64,000 bases of DNA, taken from the NCBI RefSeq assembly GCF_003367245.1, contig NZ_QRGR01000008.1, positions 62,001-126,000 of the forward strand, given 5' to 3'. The position numbers and the translations under genes were made by a program. The notes under the pieces are model-generated. The model worked only from the letters and a program-made list of their open reading frames with translations, did not search any database and was not told the DNA's origin. Below, piece by piece: positions 1-8,859 of this stretch (positions are counted from its first letter, which is position 1; every line of letters starts with the position of its first letter). The DNA comes from Pontibacter diazotrophicus (lineage in GTDB: Bacteria; Bacteroidota; Bacteroidia; Cytophagales; Hymenobacteraceae).

Positions 1-971
1 GACATATTTCCAAAATCGCGCAGCACCTGGTAAGCAAAGCGGTTGTCGTTACGCGTCATGCCTAGCTCCTGCTCAATTACCTCCAGTATGCGCCTGCCAC
101 CTGGGTGTATGGCAAACAGCTTTATTTCTGATGCTTTTGTTTTCAGGCCTTGCAGCAATCGGTCCGTCAGCTCCTTTATTCCTTTCTGGATGAGGTCGGG
201 CACATACGAGGAAAGCGTCATCTCAAAACCAGTGTCGCCGATGTGCCAGGCCATCTCGCTTTTACCCGCCGGGGCTATGTCGCAGTGGAAGGATTGTAGC
301 TCCAGGCTTACCTCTCCGTTCGGCTGGCCCTGCATTAAAACGGCTGCGGCGCCATCCCCAAACAAAGCGTTCGATACAAGATGGTCCTGCTGCGCGTGCT
401 TCTGAAAATGGATGGTGCAGATCTCCGTGCAGACCAGGATGACTTTGGCTTGCGGGTCGGATTTGCAAATGGCGTCTGCTAGTTTGATGGCGTTGAAGGC
501 AGCGTAACACCCCATAAAGTTAACGGCAGTGCGCTGCACGCACGACGACAGCTCCAGCCGCTCTACAAGTTCAATATCCAGGCCCGGCGCATACATGCCG
601 GTGCAACTGACCGTGATAAGATGCGTGATATCCGAGAGAGAAGCTGTTGAAGTGTGGTCCAGGCAGTTGCGGATAGCATTTTCAGATAAATCGACGGCAT
701 ATTTACGATACTCATCCATGCGTTGCTGCACCGTCGGGAATGGCTCCAGTGTTGGGGTGTTAGGGTAAAAGGTGAAATCGCCGTTCTGGCGGGTGTAATC
801 TTCCAGCACACTGTAGCGCTGCCCAATGCCCGACACGCGGTAAAGGGCCTTCAACTTTCGGGTATCTTGCTCATCAAACTGCAGCGCTGTTGCCATGAAA
901 TCCGCAATTTGCATCTGCGGTATTTTGTTGGGTGGGTTAGCGGTACCTATGGCGCATATGTAGCTCTTCAT
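1..971 (-). CDS. type III polyketide synthase (chalcone/stilbene synthase-like), 3' end cut by window
   Basis: Begins at the ATG complementary to 969-971 and runs off the left edge after 323 codons, of roughly 350-390 expected. The thiolase-fold catalytic triad is visible: Cys155 in VNFMGCYAAF, His289 in FAIHPGGRRI, and Asn322 in the final FGNM, just before the cut. FGDGAAAVL near residue 204 is also typical. Family knowledge: these enzymes condense an acyl-CoA starter with malonyl-CoA to make alkylpyrones or alkylresorcinols. The FAD oxidoreductase 183 bp upstream on the same strand is the usual partner in Bacteroidota type III PKS clusters, where a methyltransferase often follows; none can be seen here because the window ends. 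The product is unknown. Confidence 0.9.
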   Translation of the reverse strand, partial: MKSYICAIGTANPPNKIPQMQIADFMATALQFDEQDTRKLKALYRVSGIGQRYSVLEDYTRQNGDFTFYPNTPTLEPFPTVQQRMDEYRKYAVDLSENAIRNCLDHTSTASLSDITHLITVSCTGMYAPGLDIELVERLELSSCVQRTAVNFMGCYAAFNAIKLADAICKSDPQAKVILVCTEICTIHFQKHAQQDHLVSNALFGDGAAAVLMQGQPNGEVSLELQSFHCDIAPAGKSEMAWHIGDTGFEMTLSSYVPDLIQKGIKELTDRLLQGLKTKASEIKLFAIHPGGRRILEVIEQELGMTRNDNRFAYQVLRDFGNM

Positions 972-1154
972 GTATTTTTCGTTCGTTTACTGTTAATCGT
1001 TAGCTGCGCCATGAGATTGGCTACTACTGAACAGAAAACTCGAGGGATAGTTATAGCATCTGCCGGAATCCCAACAATGCTATACGCATTACGAGTAACG
1101 CTCTTAACTACGCAAGCGCCTGCAGATAAGATGTAAATAGAAGAAAAGGCAGTG

Positions 1155-2270
1155 TTAAAAAGGTTGCCCGTGCGTCTGGCGCATAATAAGCCTGATGGCA
1201 GGAGGCAAATGCTTTAGCATGCCCACTGCCACTTCTGATAACATTGGGCTTCCGAAAAGCTGCTGTACAGTGCGCCCCACCGTCAGGCGATTGGCGAACC
1301 TTTTTTTCCAGGAGTGGCTGTAGCCTTCCTCCAGTTGTTTTCTGTCGTGGCAGGTGCTGAAAAAATGCAGCACCTGCTCTGTCGCTATTTTGCCGGAATG
1401 TATGGCCATGGCCATGCCGTTGCCGCAGAGCGGCGTAATCATGCCTGCCGCGTCGCCGCACATGAGCATGTGGTTCTCGATACAGGTTTTGGTGGCAAAG
1501 GAGATTTCATTTATAACCTCCGGTTGCTCATATAGGAATTCCGCTTCTTCAAAAATCCGGCGCAGGTGGGGGTTACGGTAAAGCACGGCCTGTTCCATGG
1601 CGGGAATACTGCCATACTGCTTCAGGTTCTGGCGGGTTGTCAGGTAGCAGAAGCAGTAGCGGTCGTCTTCTATGGCCGAGATGCCGGCATAGCCATTCCT
1701 GAAGTTGTGGAGCGCAATCAGGTCTTTGGGGAAGTCGTAGCGGAGGTGGTATTTTACTCCGATATAGGGGGAGCGCGCCCGGAAGAAAGAGCGGTTCATC
1801 TGGCGGTCGAGGTTAGTGCGCTTGCCGTATGCTCCCAGCACCACCTTTGCCCGCAGGCTTTCGCCGCCAGAAAGGGCGACCGTGAAGGCATCGTCGGCAA
1901 AAGCAACCTCCTGCACCGTTTGATGCAGCCTGAACGTTGCCCCCTGCTCTTGTGCCAGTTGGTAAAGGTAATTGTCGAACGTAAACCGGCTGAGGCCAAA
2001 CCCTCCCAGGTCCAATTTCGCCTCTAATGTTTTGCCAGTGGGGGAGGAGAGCATGAAGCGGCTGATGCGGGCAGGTTTGAGGGAACTCAGCTGCACGCCC
2101 AGCATGCGCAGGTAAGGCAGCACCTCGTTAGAGACATACTCTCCGCACACCCTGTGGAAGGGGTAGGCCTTTTTCTCAACCAGCGTTACCTGCAGCCCGG
2201 CCTTCGCCAGCCCCAGCGCACTGACCAAGCCAGCCAGGCCCCCACCTATAATAATTACGTCCTCCTCCAA
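1155..2270 (-). CDS. FAD-dependent oxidoreductase, geranylgeranyl-reductase/halogenase-like
   Basis: 371 aa. An N-terminal dinucleotide-binding motif (IIGGGLAGLVSALGLAKAG, residues about 7-25) is followed by a CGEYVS segment near residue 42 and the second FAD motif LMCGDAAGMITPLCGNG near residues 270-286. This is the architecture of the geranylgeranyl reductase/PHBH group. It lies upstream of, and on the same strand as, the type III polyketide synthase, so it probably oxidises or hydroxylates the polyketide product. That role is inferred from context. The start is the first ATG after a short AT-rich leader. No signal peptide is present, so it is expected in the cytoplasm or on the inner face of the membrane. 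Confidence 0.85.
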   Translation of the reverse strand: MEEDVIIIGGGLAGLVSALGLAKAGLQVTLVEKKAYPFHRVCGEYVSNEVLPYLRMLGVQLSSLKPARISRFMLSSPTGKTLEAKLDLGGFGLSRFTFDNYLYQLAQEQGATFRLHQTVQEVAFADDAFTVALSGGESLRAKVVLGAYGKRTNLDRQMNRSFFRARSPYIGVKYHLRYDFPKDLIALHNFRNGYAGISAIEDDRYCFCYLTTRQNLKQYGSIPAMEQAVLYRNPHLRRIFEEAEFLYEQPEVINEISFATKTCIENHMLMCGDAAGMITPLCGNGMAMAIHSGKIATEQVLHFFSTCHDRKQLEEGYSHSWKKRFANRLTVGRTVQQLFGSPMLSEVAVGMLKHLPPAIRLIMRQTHGQPF

Positions 2271-2436
2271 AGCGCTTTATTTACATGTATGGTTTTAATC
2301 CTAAAATAAAAGTCAAAATTTGGTGAACAGCATGTTTATTTGGTGTATAATACAAGAACAAATTATTGTGCCTGCCGTTTTAAATAAGTGGAACAACTTT
2401 TGATTATATTGAATAAAGATTTAAAATATAACCTAT

Positions 2437-2820
2437 ATGAAGCAACTTATACTTTCTCTCTTCACTTGCATGTCCGTACTTATGGTGCAGGCCCAAGCCC
2501 GGACTCCTGCTCAGGTGCAGGCGGCGCAGCAGGCAGAGAAAGAGAACCCACTTAACTTAGCATCCGGTAATGAGGACGTTGCCATTTATCCAAACCCAAG
2601 TACTGGTGTTTTTACTGTAGAACTCAATAATCTCGATACCCGCAAGGTAGAACTCCGCATTATGAACGTTATCGGTAACGAAATCCTGCGCGAAACGTTG
2701 ACCAGCGACGATGTCCAGTTTAAAAAAACAGTGGACTTAAACAGCTTTGCCAAAGGGCTTTATTATGTAAAGATAGAAGCTGATAACTATAGCACAGTGC
2801 GGCGGGTAGTGGTGAAGTAA
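2437..2820 (+). CDS. miniature type IX secretion cargo (signal peptide plus CTD)
   Basis: 127 aa. A Sec signal peptide (residues 1 to about 21, ending MVQAQA) is followed by a spacer of about 25 residues and then a complete T9SS type A sorting domain: VAIYPNPSTGVFTVEL (about 48-63), a central beta region, and the terminal GLYYVKIEADNYSTVRRVVVK-type block. There is almost no passenger between signal and CTD, so it is unclear what the mature protein does once the CTD is removed. It may be a minimal cell-surface peptide or a remnant of a larger cargo. A hairpin terminator follows directly. It appears to be a monocistronic gene. Confidence 0.85.
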   Translation: MKQLILSLFTCMSVLMVQAQARTPAQVQAAQQAEKENPLNLASGNEDVAIYPNPSTGVFTVELNNLDTRKVELRIMNVIGNEILRETLTSDDVQFKKTVDLNSFAKGLYYVKIEADNYSTVRRVVVK

Positions 2821-2846
2821 TCTTTTTCTGTTCCTTGATTTTAGGC

Positions 2847-2877
2847 GGCAGTCTCTGTAAATGGGGCTGCCTTTTTT
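2847..2877 (+). terminator. rho-independent terminator after the T9SS miniature gene
   Basis: GGCAG (2847-2851) pairs with CTGCC (2867-2871) and is followed by six T residues (2872-2877). The 5-bp stem is short, but the position 27 bp after the stop codon and the T-run support the call. Confidence 0.6.
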
Positions 2878-2911
2878 GTTGCCATAGAGGCACAAATAAG
2901 CATGTTTGCGT

Positions 2912-3256
2912 TTACTTCTGTTCGGGTAGTATTATTTTAGAGATATACCCTGTGTGGGTGGATGTGTCCTGCTGCATGCGGACCTTCACGAAAACATTGT
3001 CTGTGGTATCAATAATATGCAGGCGTTGAGAAGTATCGAAGTGTGCGATAATGGTGCCTCCGAAACTGGGCCGGGCATAGAGATTTCCGCTGATGAGGGG
3101 ACTGGACGCATATATGACATCCTTGGGAAGCGGCGCAGGTTCTCCTGCCTCACTGGCAACAGTAGCCTCAGCATCACCCTCCGGGTTATGGCGGTTACTG
3201 TCGTTGCAGGCCAAAAGTACACTAGCTATAAAGATAAACGGTAAAGTTAATTTCAT
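2912..3256 (-). CDS. SH3-like domain lipoprotein
   Basis: About 114 aa from the chosen ATG at 3256; an in-frame ATG six codons upstream gives a less typical leader. The N-terminus MKLTLPFIFIASVLLAC is a lipoprotein signal with Cys as the acylated residue. After an acidic, proline-containing linker, residues about 55-112 (NLYARPSFGG...VFVKVRM...GYISK) resemble a bacterial SH3 domain of the SH3_3 type, which often binds cell-wall peptides. It is probably periplasmic and attached to a membrane. No operon partner is evident; the upstream neighbour GH15 gene is on the same strand but 153 bp away. Confidence 0.7.
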   Translation of the reverse strand: MKLTLPFIFIASVLLACNDSNRHNPEGDAEATVASEAGEPAPLPKDVIYASSPLISGNLYARPSFGGTIIAHFDTSQRLHIIDTTDNVFVKVRMQQDTSTHTGYISKIILPEQK

Positions 3257-3409
3257 CGGGAGAAGGTATACCACCTGTTATATATGCATCTCTGGAGATA
3301 ATGTTTCTTTTAGTGCATTATTTATTAGTGGCAGCATGTTCTTTTGCTACGCCACAGTAAAAGGCAGATGCGGGAGGTTTCTGATTTGCATGAAGGAGGT
3401 GCTGTAATT

Positions 3410-5227
3410 TTAAAAGTTGCGTTTGTTTGGCTCTTCGTTCAGCATGTCGTTTATACTGAGTGCGGCACTTATGAGGCCCAGGTGGGTAAAAGCCTGTGGG
3501 AAGTTCCCTAAATGCTCCCCCTTCAGGCCCAGTTGCTCCGCATACAGCCCCAGGTGGTTGGCATATCCCAGCATTTTCTCGAAGTACAGCCGTGCCTTGT
3601 CTACCTGGCCAGACTTTGCCAGGCACTCCACATACCAGAACGTACACATAGAAAACGTCCCTTCCCCTCCGGTTAAGCCATCAAAAGCCTCATCAATGCG
3701 GTAGCGGAACACGAGCGCGTCAGACACCAGTTCTTCTTCTATGCGCTTTAGCGTCGAGAGCCAGCGCGGATCCTTGGGCCCGATAAACCTGATAATGGGC
3801 ATCAGCAGGACAGAAGCATCCACGGTGTCAGCTCCTTTGTACTGCACAAAAGACTGTAGCCGCTCATCCCAAAAGTCATTGTGGATGGAAAAGAATATCT
3901 TGTCCCGCTCTTCCTGCCATCTGGGCGGGAGAGGATAGGAGTGATTGGCAGCTATCTTCATGGCCCTGTCAATGGCTACCCAGCACATCATACGGGAGTA
4001 CAGGAAATGCTTTTTGCCACCACGCACTTCCCAGATGCCTTCATCTTCGCGGTGCCAGTTATCACAGACCCACTCCACCTGCTGCCTTAGGTCATTCCAG
4101 AGATCAAAAGAAATACGGTCTACATATTTGTCATAAAGGTAAATCGAGTCCAGGAGTTCTCCATAAATATCGAGTTGTATCTGGTCGTACGCTCCGTTCC
4201 CGATGCGGACAGGCCTGGAGCCCAGGTAGCCTTCCAGGTGGTTTAACTCTATTTCCTGCAGGTCCTTCTTGCCATCAAGGGAGTACATGAGCCGCAGGTA
4301 GCCGGCACTTCCCACATCGTCGCACTGCCTGTCCACCCAATCCACAAAGGCTTTGGCTTCTTTTGTGTGCCCGAGCCTGAGGAGCGCGTAAACGGTGAAG
4401 GAGGCATCCCTGATCCAGGTATAGCGGTAGTCCCAATTGCGAACGCCGCCGATTTCCTCCGGCAACCCGAAGGTAGGGGCCGCCACAATGGAGCCGTATT
4501 TGTGTGAGGTCAGGAGCTTTAAAACCAGGGCAGAACGGTTCACTACTTCCAGCCAACGGCCTTTGTAACTGGATTGTGCTACCCAGTCTTTCCAGTAGTT
4601 GATGTTATCGTACAGCCTTTGTGTAACAAACTCCTCCATATCTATAGCAGGCGGCGTGGTATGGTCAATAAATTCGATAACGAAATCCGCTTTTTCTCCT
4701 GTCTTCAGGCAAAAGGTTGCTATCGCATCTCCGTTTTCTATGTGCATCGGCACTGTGCTTTTCAGCCGGATTAAGGTGCTGTCCGGGCCTTCGCTTAGAA
4801 ATATAATTTCGTTAGTGTTTAGCTGCTCTGTTACATGCGTGGAGCGGGCATAGTTGAAGCGCGGGCCACAGTGCATTCTGAAATCCAAATCCCCATGCAC
4901 ACAGGTTACTCTCCTGATCAGTTCTTTGCCCTGGTACAGCTCCTCCACAGGCATAAAATCAGTCACTTCACCAATTCCTCTGTCTGATAGAAACCTGGTG
5001 AGCAGCACATTGGTGTCGGGGAGGTAAAGCTGCCGGTGTTTTACATTATTTTCTGTGGGTTGTATAGAGAAACTGCCTCCTTTGTGCTCGTCCAGCAGAG
5101 AGGCAAAGATGGTAGGGGAGTCGAAGTCCGGGAAACACATAAAGTCAATGGAGCCGTTCAGGCCCACTAATGCCACGGTGTTGAGGTCTCCGATAACCCC
5201 GTAATTTTCTATTGGTTGGTATGCCAT
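3410..5227 (-). CDS. glycoside hydrolase family 15 protein (glucoamylase/trehalase-like)
   Basis: 605 aa, the normal length for bacterial GH15 proteins of the trehalase/glucoamylase type. The N-terminal beta-sandwich starts IENYGVIGDLNTVALVGLNG. The (alpha/alpha)6 barrel follows with the family-typical NWDYRYTWIRDASF segment and, near the C-terminus, LTGGEGTFSMCTFWYVECL, which carries an expected catalytic glutamate. No signal peptide, so probably cytoplasmic. The family hydrolyses terminal alpha-glucosidic bonds in trehalose, maltooligosaccharides or glycogen; the substrate cannot be assigned from sequence. No trehalose-synthesis genes are adjacent. Confidence 0.9.
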   Translation of the reverse strand: MAYQPIENYGVIGDLNTVALVGLNGSIDFMCFPDFDSPTIFASLLDEHKGGSFSIQPTENNVKHRQLYLPDTNVLLTRFLSDRGIGEVTDFMPVEELYQGKELIRRVTCVHGDLDFRMHCGPRFNYARSTHVTEQLNTNEIIFLSEGPDSTLIRLKSTVPMHIENGDAIATFCLKTGEKADFVIEFIDHTTPPAIDMEEFVTQRLYDNINYWKDWVAQSSYKGRWLEVVNRSALVLKLLTSHKYGSIVAAPTFGLPEEIGGVRNWDYRYTWIRDASFTVYALLRLGHTKEAKAFVDWVDRQCDDVGSAGYLRLMYSLDGKKDLQEIELNHLEGYLGSRPVRIGNGAYDQIQLDIYGELLDSIYLYDKYVDRISFDLWNDLRQQVEWVCDNWHREDEGIWEVRGGKKHFLYSRMMCWVAIDRAMKIAANHSYPLPPRWQEERDKIFFSIHNDFWDERLQSFVQYKGADTVDASVLLMPIIRFIGPKDPRWLSTLKRIEEELVSDALVFRYRIDEAFDGLTGGEGTFSMCTFWYVECLAKSGQVDKARLYFEKMLGYANHLGLYAEQLGLKGEHLGNFPQAFTHLGLISAALSINDMLNEEPNKRNF

Positions 5228-5477
5228 TTGGGAGCTTGTGGAATATAGTGCTATACTAATGTATACTTTTCATACGCTATAAAGTTGTATTCTATCAAGC
5301 GAATCAGAAGAAAAACCCCCGGCATGTGCTTCCTTCATTTAGCTCCTGCCCGGTTTGGGTGCAAAAGCTGAAGGCTTACAGCCGCTGTTTTCTTTGTTCA
5401 GTTAAGGCTTTGAGAATGCTACAGTTTCTCTTCAGAATTAAGAGGTAAAGTTGTGCTGCAAACTAAAAGCAGCAACC

Positions 5478-6293
5478 ATGAAGTCAACATTACTCCTTCT
5501 TTTTGTACTCCTGCACTCTTTTCAGGCCTGGGCACAGCAACAGAATGAAACAAGCTCAGATACATTAGAACTTTCAGCCCCTGGCCAGAAGGCAGATTCC
5601 AGCTCACTTGCTGATGATATAAGGCGAAGTTTACACCCGCTGGTGCGCAAATCCATTGCACCCAGTATACTTATTGGGTGGGGGCTGACGCATATGGATG
5701 ATGAGGGTTTGTTTGAGGGCAGCGAAGGGCTTCGGGATGCGGTGCAACGCAGCTACCCCGACTTCAGTACTACCATCGACAATCATACCGGTTTCGCCCC
5801 GGTAATTATGGCTGTGGGGCTCAACCTGGCCGGAGTAGAAGGGAAGCATCACTTTACAGAACAAGCAATATTGCTCGGAATGACCTACTTCCTGAACCGT
5901 AGCCTTACCAACAACCTGAAAAGCCTGATAAGTATAAAGCGGCCTGGCAGCGAGTACGATGATGCTTTCCCGTCGGCACATACCAGCACAGCGTTTGCCT
6001 ATGCCACTTTCTTCCATAATGAGTATGGGAGCAAAAGTGCCTGGTATAGCATTGCGGGCTACTCTTTCGCTACTGCTACTGGTGTGCTGCGCATCCTTAA
6101 CGACCGGCACTGGCTTTCTGATGTACTTGCCGGGGCGGGCATCGGCATTCTCTCTGCTGAGGTAGCACACCTGGCGTATCCGTTTTTACAGCGTAAAATC
6201 GCGAACAGCTTTAAAGAGAAACAGAATCTGGGCATAACGCCATTCTACTACCAGGGAGCCGGTGGAGTCGCTATCGTTTACCAGCTTCATTAG
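5478..6293 (+). CDS. PAP2 family phosphatase (copy 1)
   Basis: 271 aa from the ATG at 5478, preferred over an in-frame ATG at 5451 because MKSTLLLLFVLLHSFQAWAQ is a clean Sec signal peptide. All three PAP2 phosphatase motifs are present: K-x6-RP (K...SIKRP), FPSAHTS (the PSGH position), and R-x5-H-x3-D (RILNDRHWLSD). The family removes phosphate from lipid phosphates such as undecaprenyl pyrophosphate or lipid A, on the periplasmic side. It is the first of three PAP2 genes in 7.3 kb. Its 5' region is duplicated in degenerate form at 7352-7563. Confidence 0.88.
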   Translation: MKSTLLLLFVLLHSFQAWAQQQNETSSDTLELSAPGQKADSSSLADDIRRSLHPLVRKSIAPSILIGWGLTHMDDEGLFEGSEGLRDAVQRSYPDFSTTIDNHTGFAPVIMAVGLNLAGVEGKHHFTEQAILLGMTYFLNRSLTNNLKSLISIKRPGSEYDDAFPSAHTSTAFAYATFFHNEYGSKSAWYSIAGYSFATATGVLRILNDRHWLSDVLAGAGIGILSAEVAHLAYPFLQRKIANSFKEKQNLGITPFYYQGAGGVAIVYQLH

Positions 6294-6441
6294 AACCTCA
6301 TAAAACAGAAGTTGGCGATTGCATCGTCATGAATTCAGCAGAATAGCTTGATGACAGGGCGTATTATTTCCCCTTTCTGCCCTATCCTCTCTTAGATCAG
6401 AAGTAAACTTTATGCATAAGACTATATAAACATGCAGTTTA

Positions 6442-7263
6442 TCAGAACTGCATGTACATGCCAACTCCCGGGCTGCCGTTTGGTAACACCACAGGCACTA
6501 CGGATGTTTTCAGCCCGCCGCCTTCGGTTAACTTGGCATGTACCCAGTAGACCATGTTCACAGAAAGTATACCGACTCCGGCACCCGCCAGTACATCCGA
6601 CATCCAGTGTTCGTTGTTGAGCACGCGCAGCACACCCGTTCCGCCCGCAATACCATAACTCACCACACTTATCCAGGGGCTCGTATGCCGGAACTCCTTA
6701 TCCATGAAGGTGGCAATGGTAAAGGCATAGGCGGTATGGCCGGAGGGGAAGGCATAAGGTTCCCCGCTTGGTCTTTCGATATTGGCAATTAATTTGGTTG
6801 GCCCCACTATGCCTGATGTAATTCCTACGGCAGAAAGGAACAGGATAGTCTGGCGACTCAGTTTGTGGCGGTTCAGCGGCGAGATGAGATTAAAGCCATA
6901 TAGCCCCACCAATGGCGCAAACATAGCAAAATCATCCGCATCGGTGCCAAAGTCAGGGAAAGTACGATTCCTGTAATCAAAGACATCATTGCTGCTTAAC
7001 AGGCCCCGCCCCCCATACGTGTAAATTCCTGCCGCTATCAGCACAGCCGAAGGAAGAACAGCTCTTCTCAGAAACCGCTTGTCGCTTGCCTCCAGGCGCT
7101 GTGCATCAGTAAAAGGATTCTTCTGCCCGGGTAGAACACTGTCAGCAGGAACAACGATGTTTATACCTGCTGAGTCCTGCTCCTGGGCCACTGCCTGCAG
7201 TGGTGCCGCAAACAGCACGCTTAGCCAGATCAGGTGTAAGGTAAGTAAACTGTGGAGCCTCAA
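6442..7263 (-). CDS. PAP2 family phosphatase (copy 2)
   Basis: 273 aa with a signal peptide (residues 1 to about 26, ending AVAQ). Motifs: K-x6-RP in TKLIANIERP, FPSGHTAYAF, and R-x5-H-x3-D in RVLNNEHWMSDVLAG. The C-terminal tail reads like an outer-membrane or periplasmic beta strand end (VGMYMQF). It is convergent with PAP2 copy 1 and shares its layout, so the two are likely paralogues. Probable substrate is a lipid-linked phosphate; the exact one is not visible from sequence. Confidence 0.88.
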   Translation of the reverse strand: MRLHSLLTLHLIWLSVLFAAPLQAVAQEQDSAGINIVVPADSVLPGQKNPFTDAQRLEASDKRFLRRAVLPSAVLIAAGIYTYGGRGLLSSNDVFDYRNRTFPDFGTDADDFAMFAPLVGLYGFNLISPLNRHKLSRQTILFLSAVGITSGIVGPTKLIANIERPSGEPYAFPSGHTAYAFTIATFMDKEFRHTSPWISVVSYGIAGGTGVLRVLNNEHWMSDVLAGAGVGILSVNMVYWVHAKLTEGGGLKTSVVPVVLPNGSPGVGMYMQF

Positions 7264-7351
7264 AACATAAGCTGCTTAGGTGAGAAATGTCTGTATGGAT
7301 TGTAAAACGACTGCGGAGAAAAGGTGTTTCACAACGGCAGGAATACAAGCT

Positions 7352-7563
7352 GGCAATAAAAGCCTGAGAATGCTACAGTTCTTCTTCAAAGCCAAGCGGT
7401 AATTTGTGCTGCAAATTGAAAGCAGCAAGCATAAGGTCAACAGTACTTCGTCTATTTGTACTCTTGTATATCTTTCCGACCCGGACACAGCAATAAATTA
7501 AAACATGCTCAGAGAGATCTTCTCTTCCAGTGCTATGCTCTCTTAAATCAGAAGTAAACTTCA
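7352..7563 (+). pseudogene. collapsed remnant of a PAP2 gene
   Basis: About 150 bp here (7352-7516) align with the start region of PAP2 copy 1 (5400-5590): both share GAGAATGCTACAGTT, GTGCTGCAAA, AAAGCAGCAA and TTTGTACTC at matching spacing. The next 44 bp (7520-7563) match the region after that gene's stop (6370-6412; shared ATCAGAAGTAAACTT). The start codon has become ATA (CAAGCATAAGG against CAACCATGAAG) and the signal-peptide region holds TAA stops. The body of the gene is deleted. It fills most of the 365-bp gap before the PepSY gene. Confidence 0.75.
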
Positions 7564-7628
7564 GATTCTGAACAGAATCGTGCCTGACCTTAGCATCAGT
7601 TATTTGTTAAACCTTATTTTTAAGAATC

Positions 7629-8081
7629 ATGAAACTAACAAGGCACTTCCTTTTTATACTGAGCGTATTTCTGTTATCCTGCAGTAACGACGAAAATGAC
7701 GTTGTCCCCAACGATGTTCCCGAAGCAGTAAAAAACACGCTGACCACTAACTTTTCGAATGCGATGGATGTGGAATGGGAAAAGAGCGGCACTAACTATG
7801 AGGCGGATTTCGACGTGGCCGGAGTTGACCACGAAGCCCTGATTGAACCCTCTGGCGAAATGCTGATGTATAAGTATGATATTCCTGAAACAGAACTTCC
7901 GGATGCTGTCACAGCGGCTATCAGCCAAAACTACAGCGGCATGCACATAGACGATGCAGAAAGGCTATACCAGGGGAATGATGAGTTCTACCAGGTGGAC
8001 TTAGACAACAGCGGTACTGATGTTCATTTAGTTTTCTCTCCTGACGGGCAGGAGCAGACAGAACCGGCATACTGGGACTAA
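7629..8081 (+). CDS. PepSY-like lipoprotein
   Basis: 150 aa. Lipoprotein signal MKLTRHFLFILSVFLLSC, then an acidic linker, then two PepSY-like (putative beta-lactamase-inhibitor-like) repeats: VPEAVKNTLTTNFSNAMDVEWE... and LPDAVTAAISQNYSGMHIDDAE.... This matches the N-terminal part of the lipoprotein encoded at 10193, with the shared pattern VEWE/VAWE followed by YEADFDV/YEARFDV. It sits 103 bp upstream of the response regulator and is probably co-transcribed with the two-component system. It is exported, so it could serve as a periplasmic accessory for the sensor kinase; that is an inference. Confidence 0.8.
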   Translation: MKLTRHFLFILSVFLLSCSNDENDVVPNDVPEAVKNTLTTNFSNAMDVEWEKSGTNYEADFDVAGVDHEALIEPSGEMLMYKYDIPETELPDAVTAAISQNYSGMHIDDAERLYQGNDEFYQVDLDNSGTDVHLVFSPDGQEQTEPAYWD

Positions 8082-8184
8082 TACCTTTAGCTGTTCTGAA
8101 ATCAAGTGCGCCGTGAAAGTCTCCACAGGCGGGCAACAGCATTACTGCAGATTTAAAATTATAGGAAGCCTCGTTAAAGGATAC

Positions 8185-8859
8185 ATGAAAGTACTAGTAG
8201 TAGAAGACGAGCACGCGCTAAGGGAGTCAATTCTCACCTACCTGCAGCAAGAAGGGTATATATGCGAATCAGCGGATAATTTCAGGGATGCGAGCCTGAA
8301 AGCTTCTGATTACAGTTACGTCTGTGTAATTGTGGACCTGACCTTGCCCGGCGGTAGCGGCCTTGAAATTGTACGGCAGCTGAAAGAGAACAACCCGGAT
8401 ACAGGCATTATCATTATCTCCGCTAAAAACGCGCTCGACGACAAGATTACGGGGCTGGAAATAGGGGGTGATGATTACCTGACCAAGCCTTTCCACCTCT
8501 CTGAGCTGAATGCGCGGCTGAAGTCTGTTATCAGGCGGAGAAACTTCAGCGGACAGAAAACAGTGCAGGTAGGTGCTATCAAAGTTTTCCCTGATGCGGC
8601 AGAGGTTTCTGTATGTGATAAAAAGCTGGTACTCACCAAAAAAGAGTATGACCTGTTGCTGTACTTTATAGCAAACCGAAAACGCGTGCTCACCAAGGAG
8701 TCTATTGCGGAGCACCTGTGGGGCGACCACGTAGACGCCCTGGACTCGCTGGATTTTGTGTACACACACATCAAGAACCTTCGCCGAAAGCTGCTGACCG
8801 CGGGTGGCGAAGACTACATCCAAACGGTGTATGGCCTTGGCTATAAATTTAGCTGCTGA
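8185..8859 (+). CDS. OmpR-family response regulator transcription factor
   Basis: 224 aa from the ATG at 8185 (MKVLVVEDEHALRES); an upstream in-frame ATG would add 24 residues with no receiver-fold character. Receiver domain: acidic pair in VVEDE, phospho-acceptor Asp in IVDLTLPGG (about residue 51), Lys in DYLTKPFHL. The C-terminal winged helix is of the OmpR/PhoB type (LTKKEYDLLLYF, RRKL, YIQTVYGLGYKF). The stop TGA overlaps the start ATG of the kinase gene by one base, a translationally coupled pair. Likely targets are the neighbouring PAP2 and PepSY genes, by analogy with QseB/PmrA-type systems. Confidence 0.92.
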   Translation: MKVLVVEDEHALRESILTYLQQEGYICESADNFRDASLKASDYSYVCVIVDLTLPGGSGLEIVRQLKENNPDTGIIIISAKNALDDKITGLEIGGDDYLTKPFHLSELNARLKSVIRRRNFSGQKTVQVGAIKVFPDAAEVSVCDKKLVLTKKEYDLLLYFIANRKRVLTKESIAEHLWGDHVDALDSLDFVYTHIKNLRRKLLTAGGEDYIQTVYGLGYKFSC

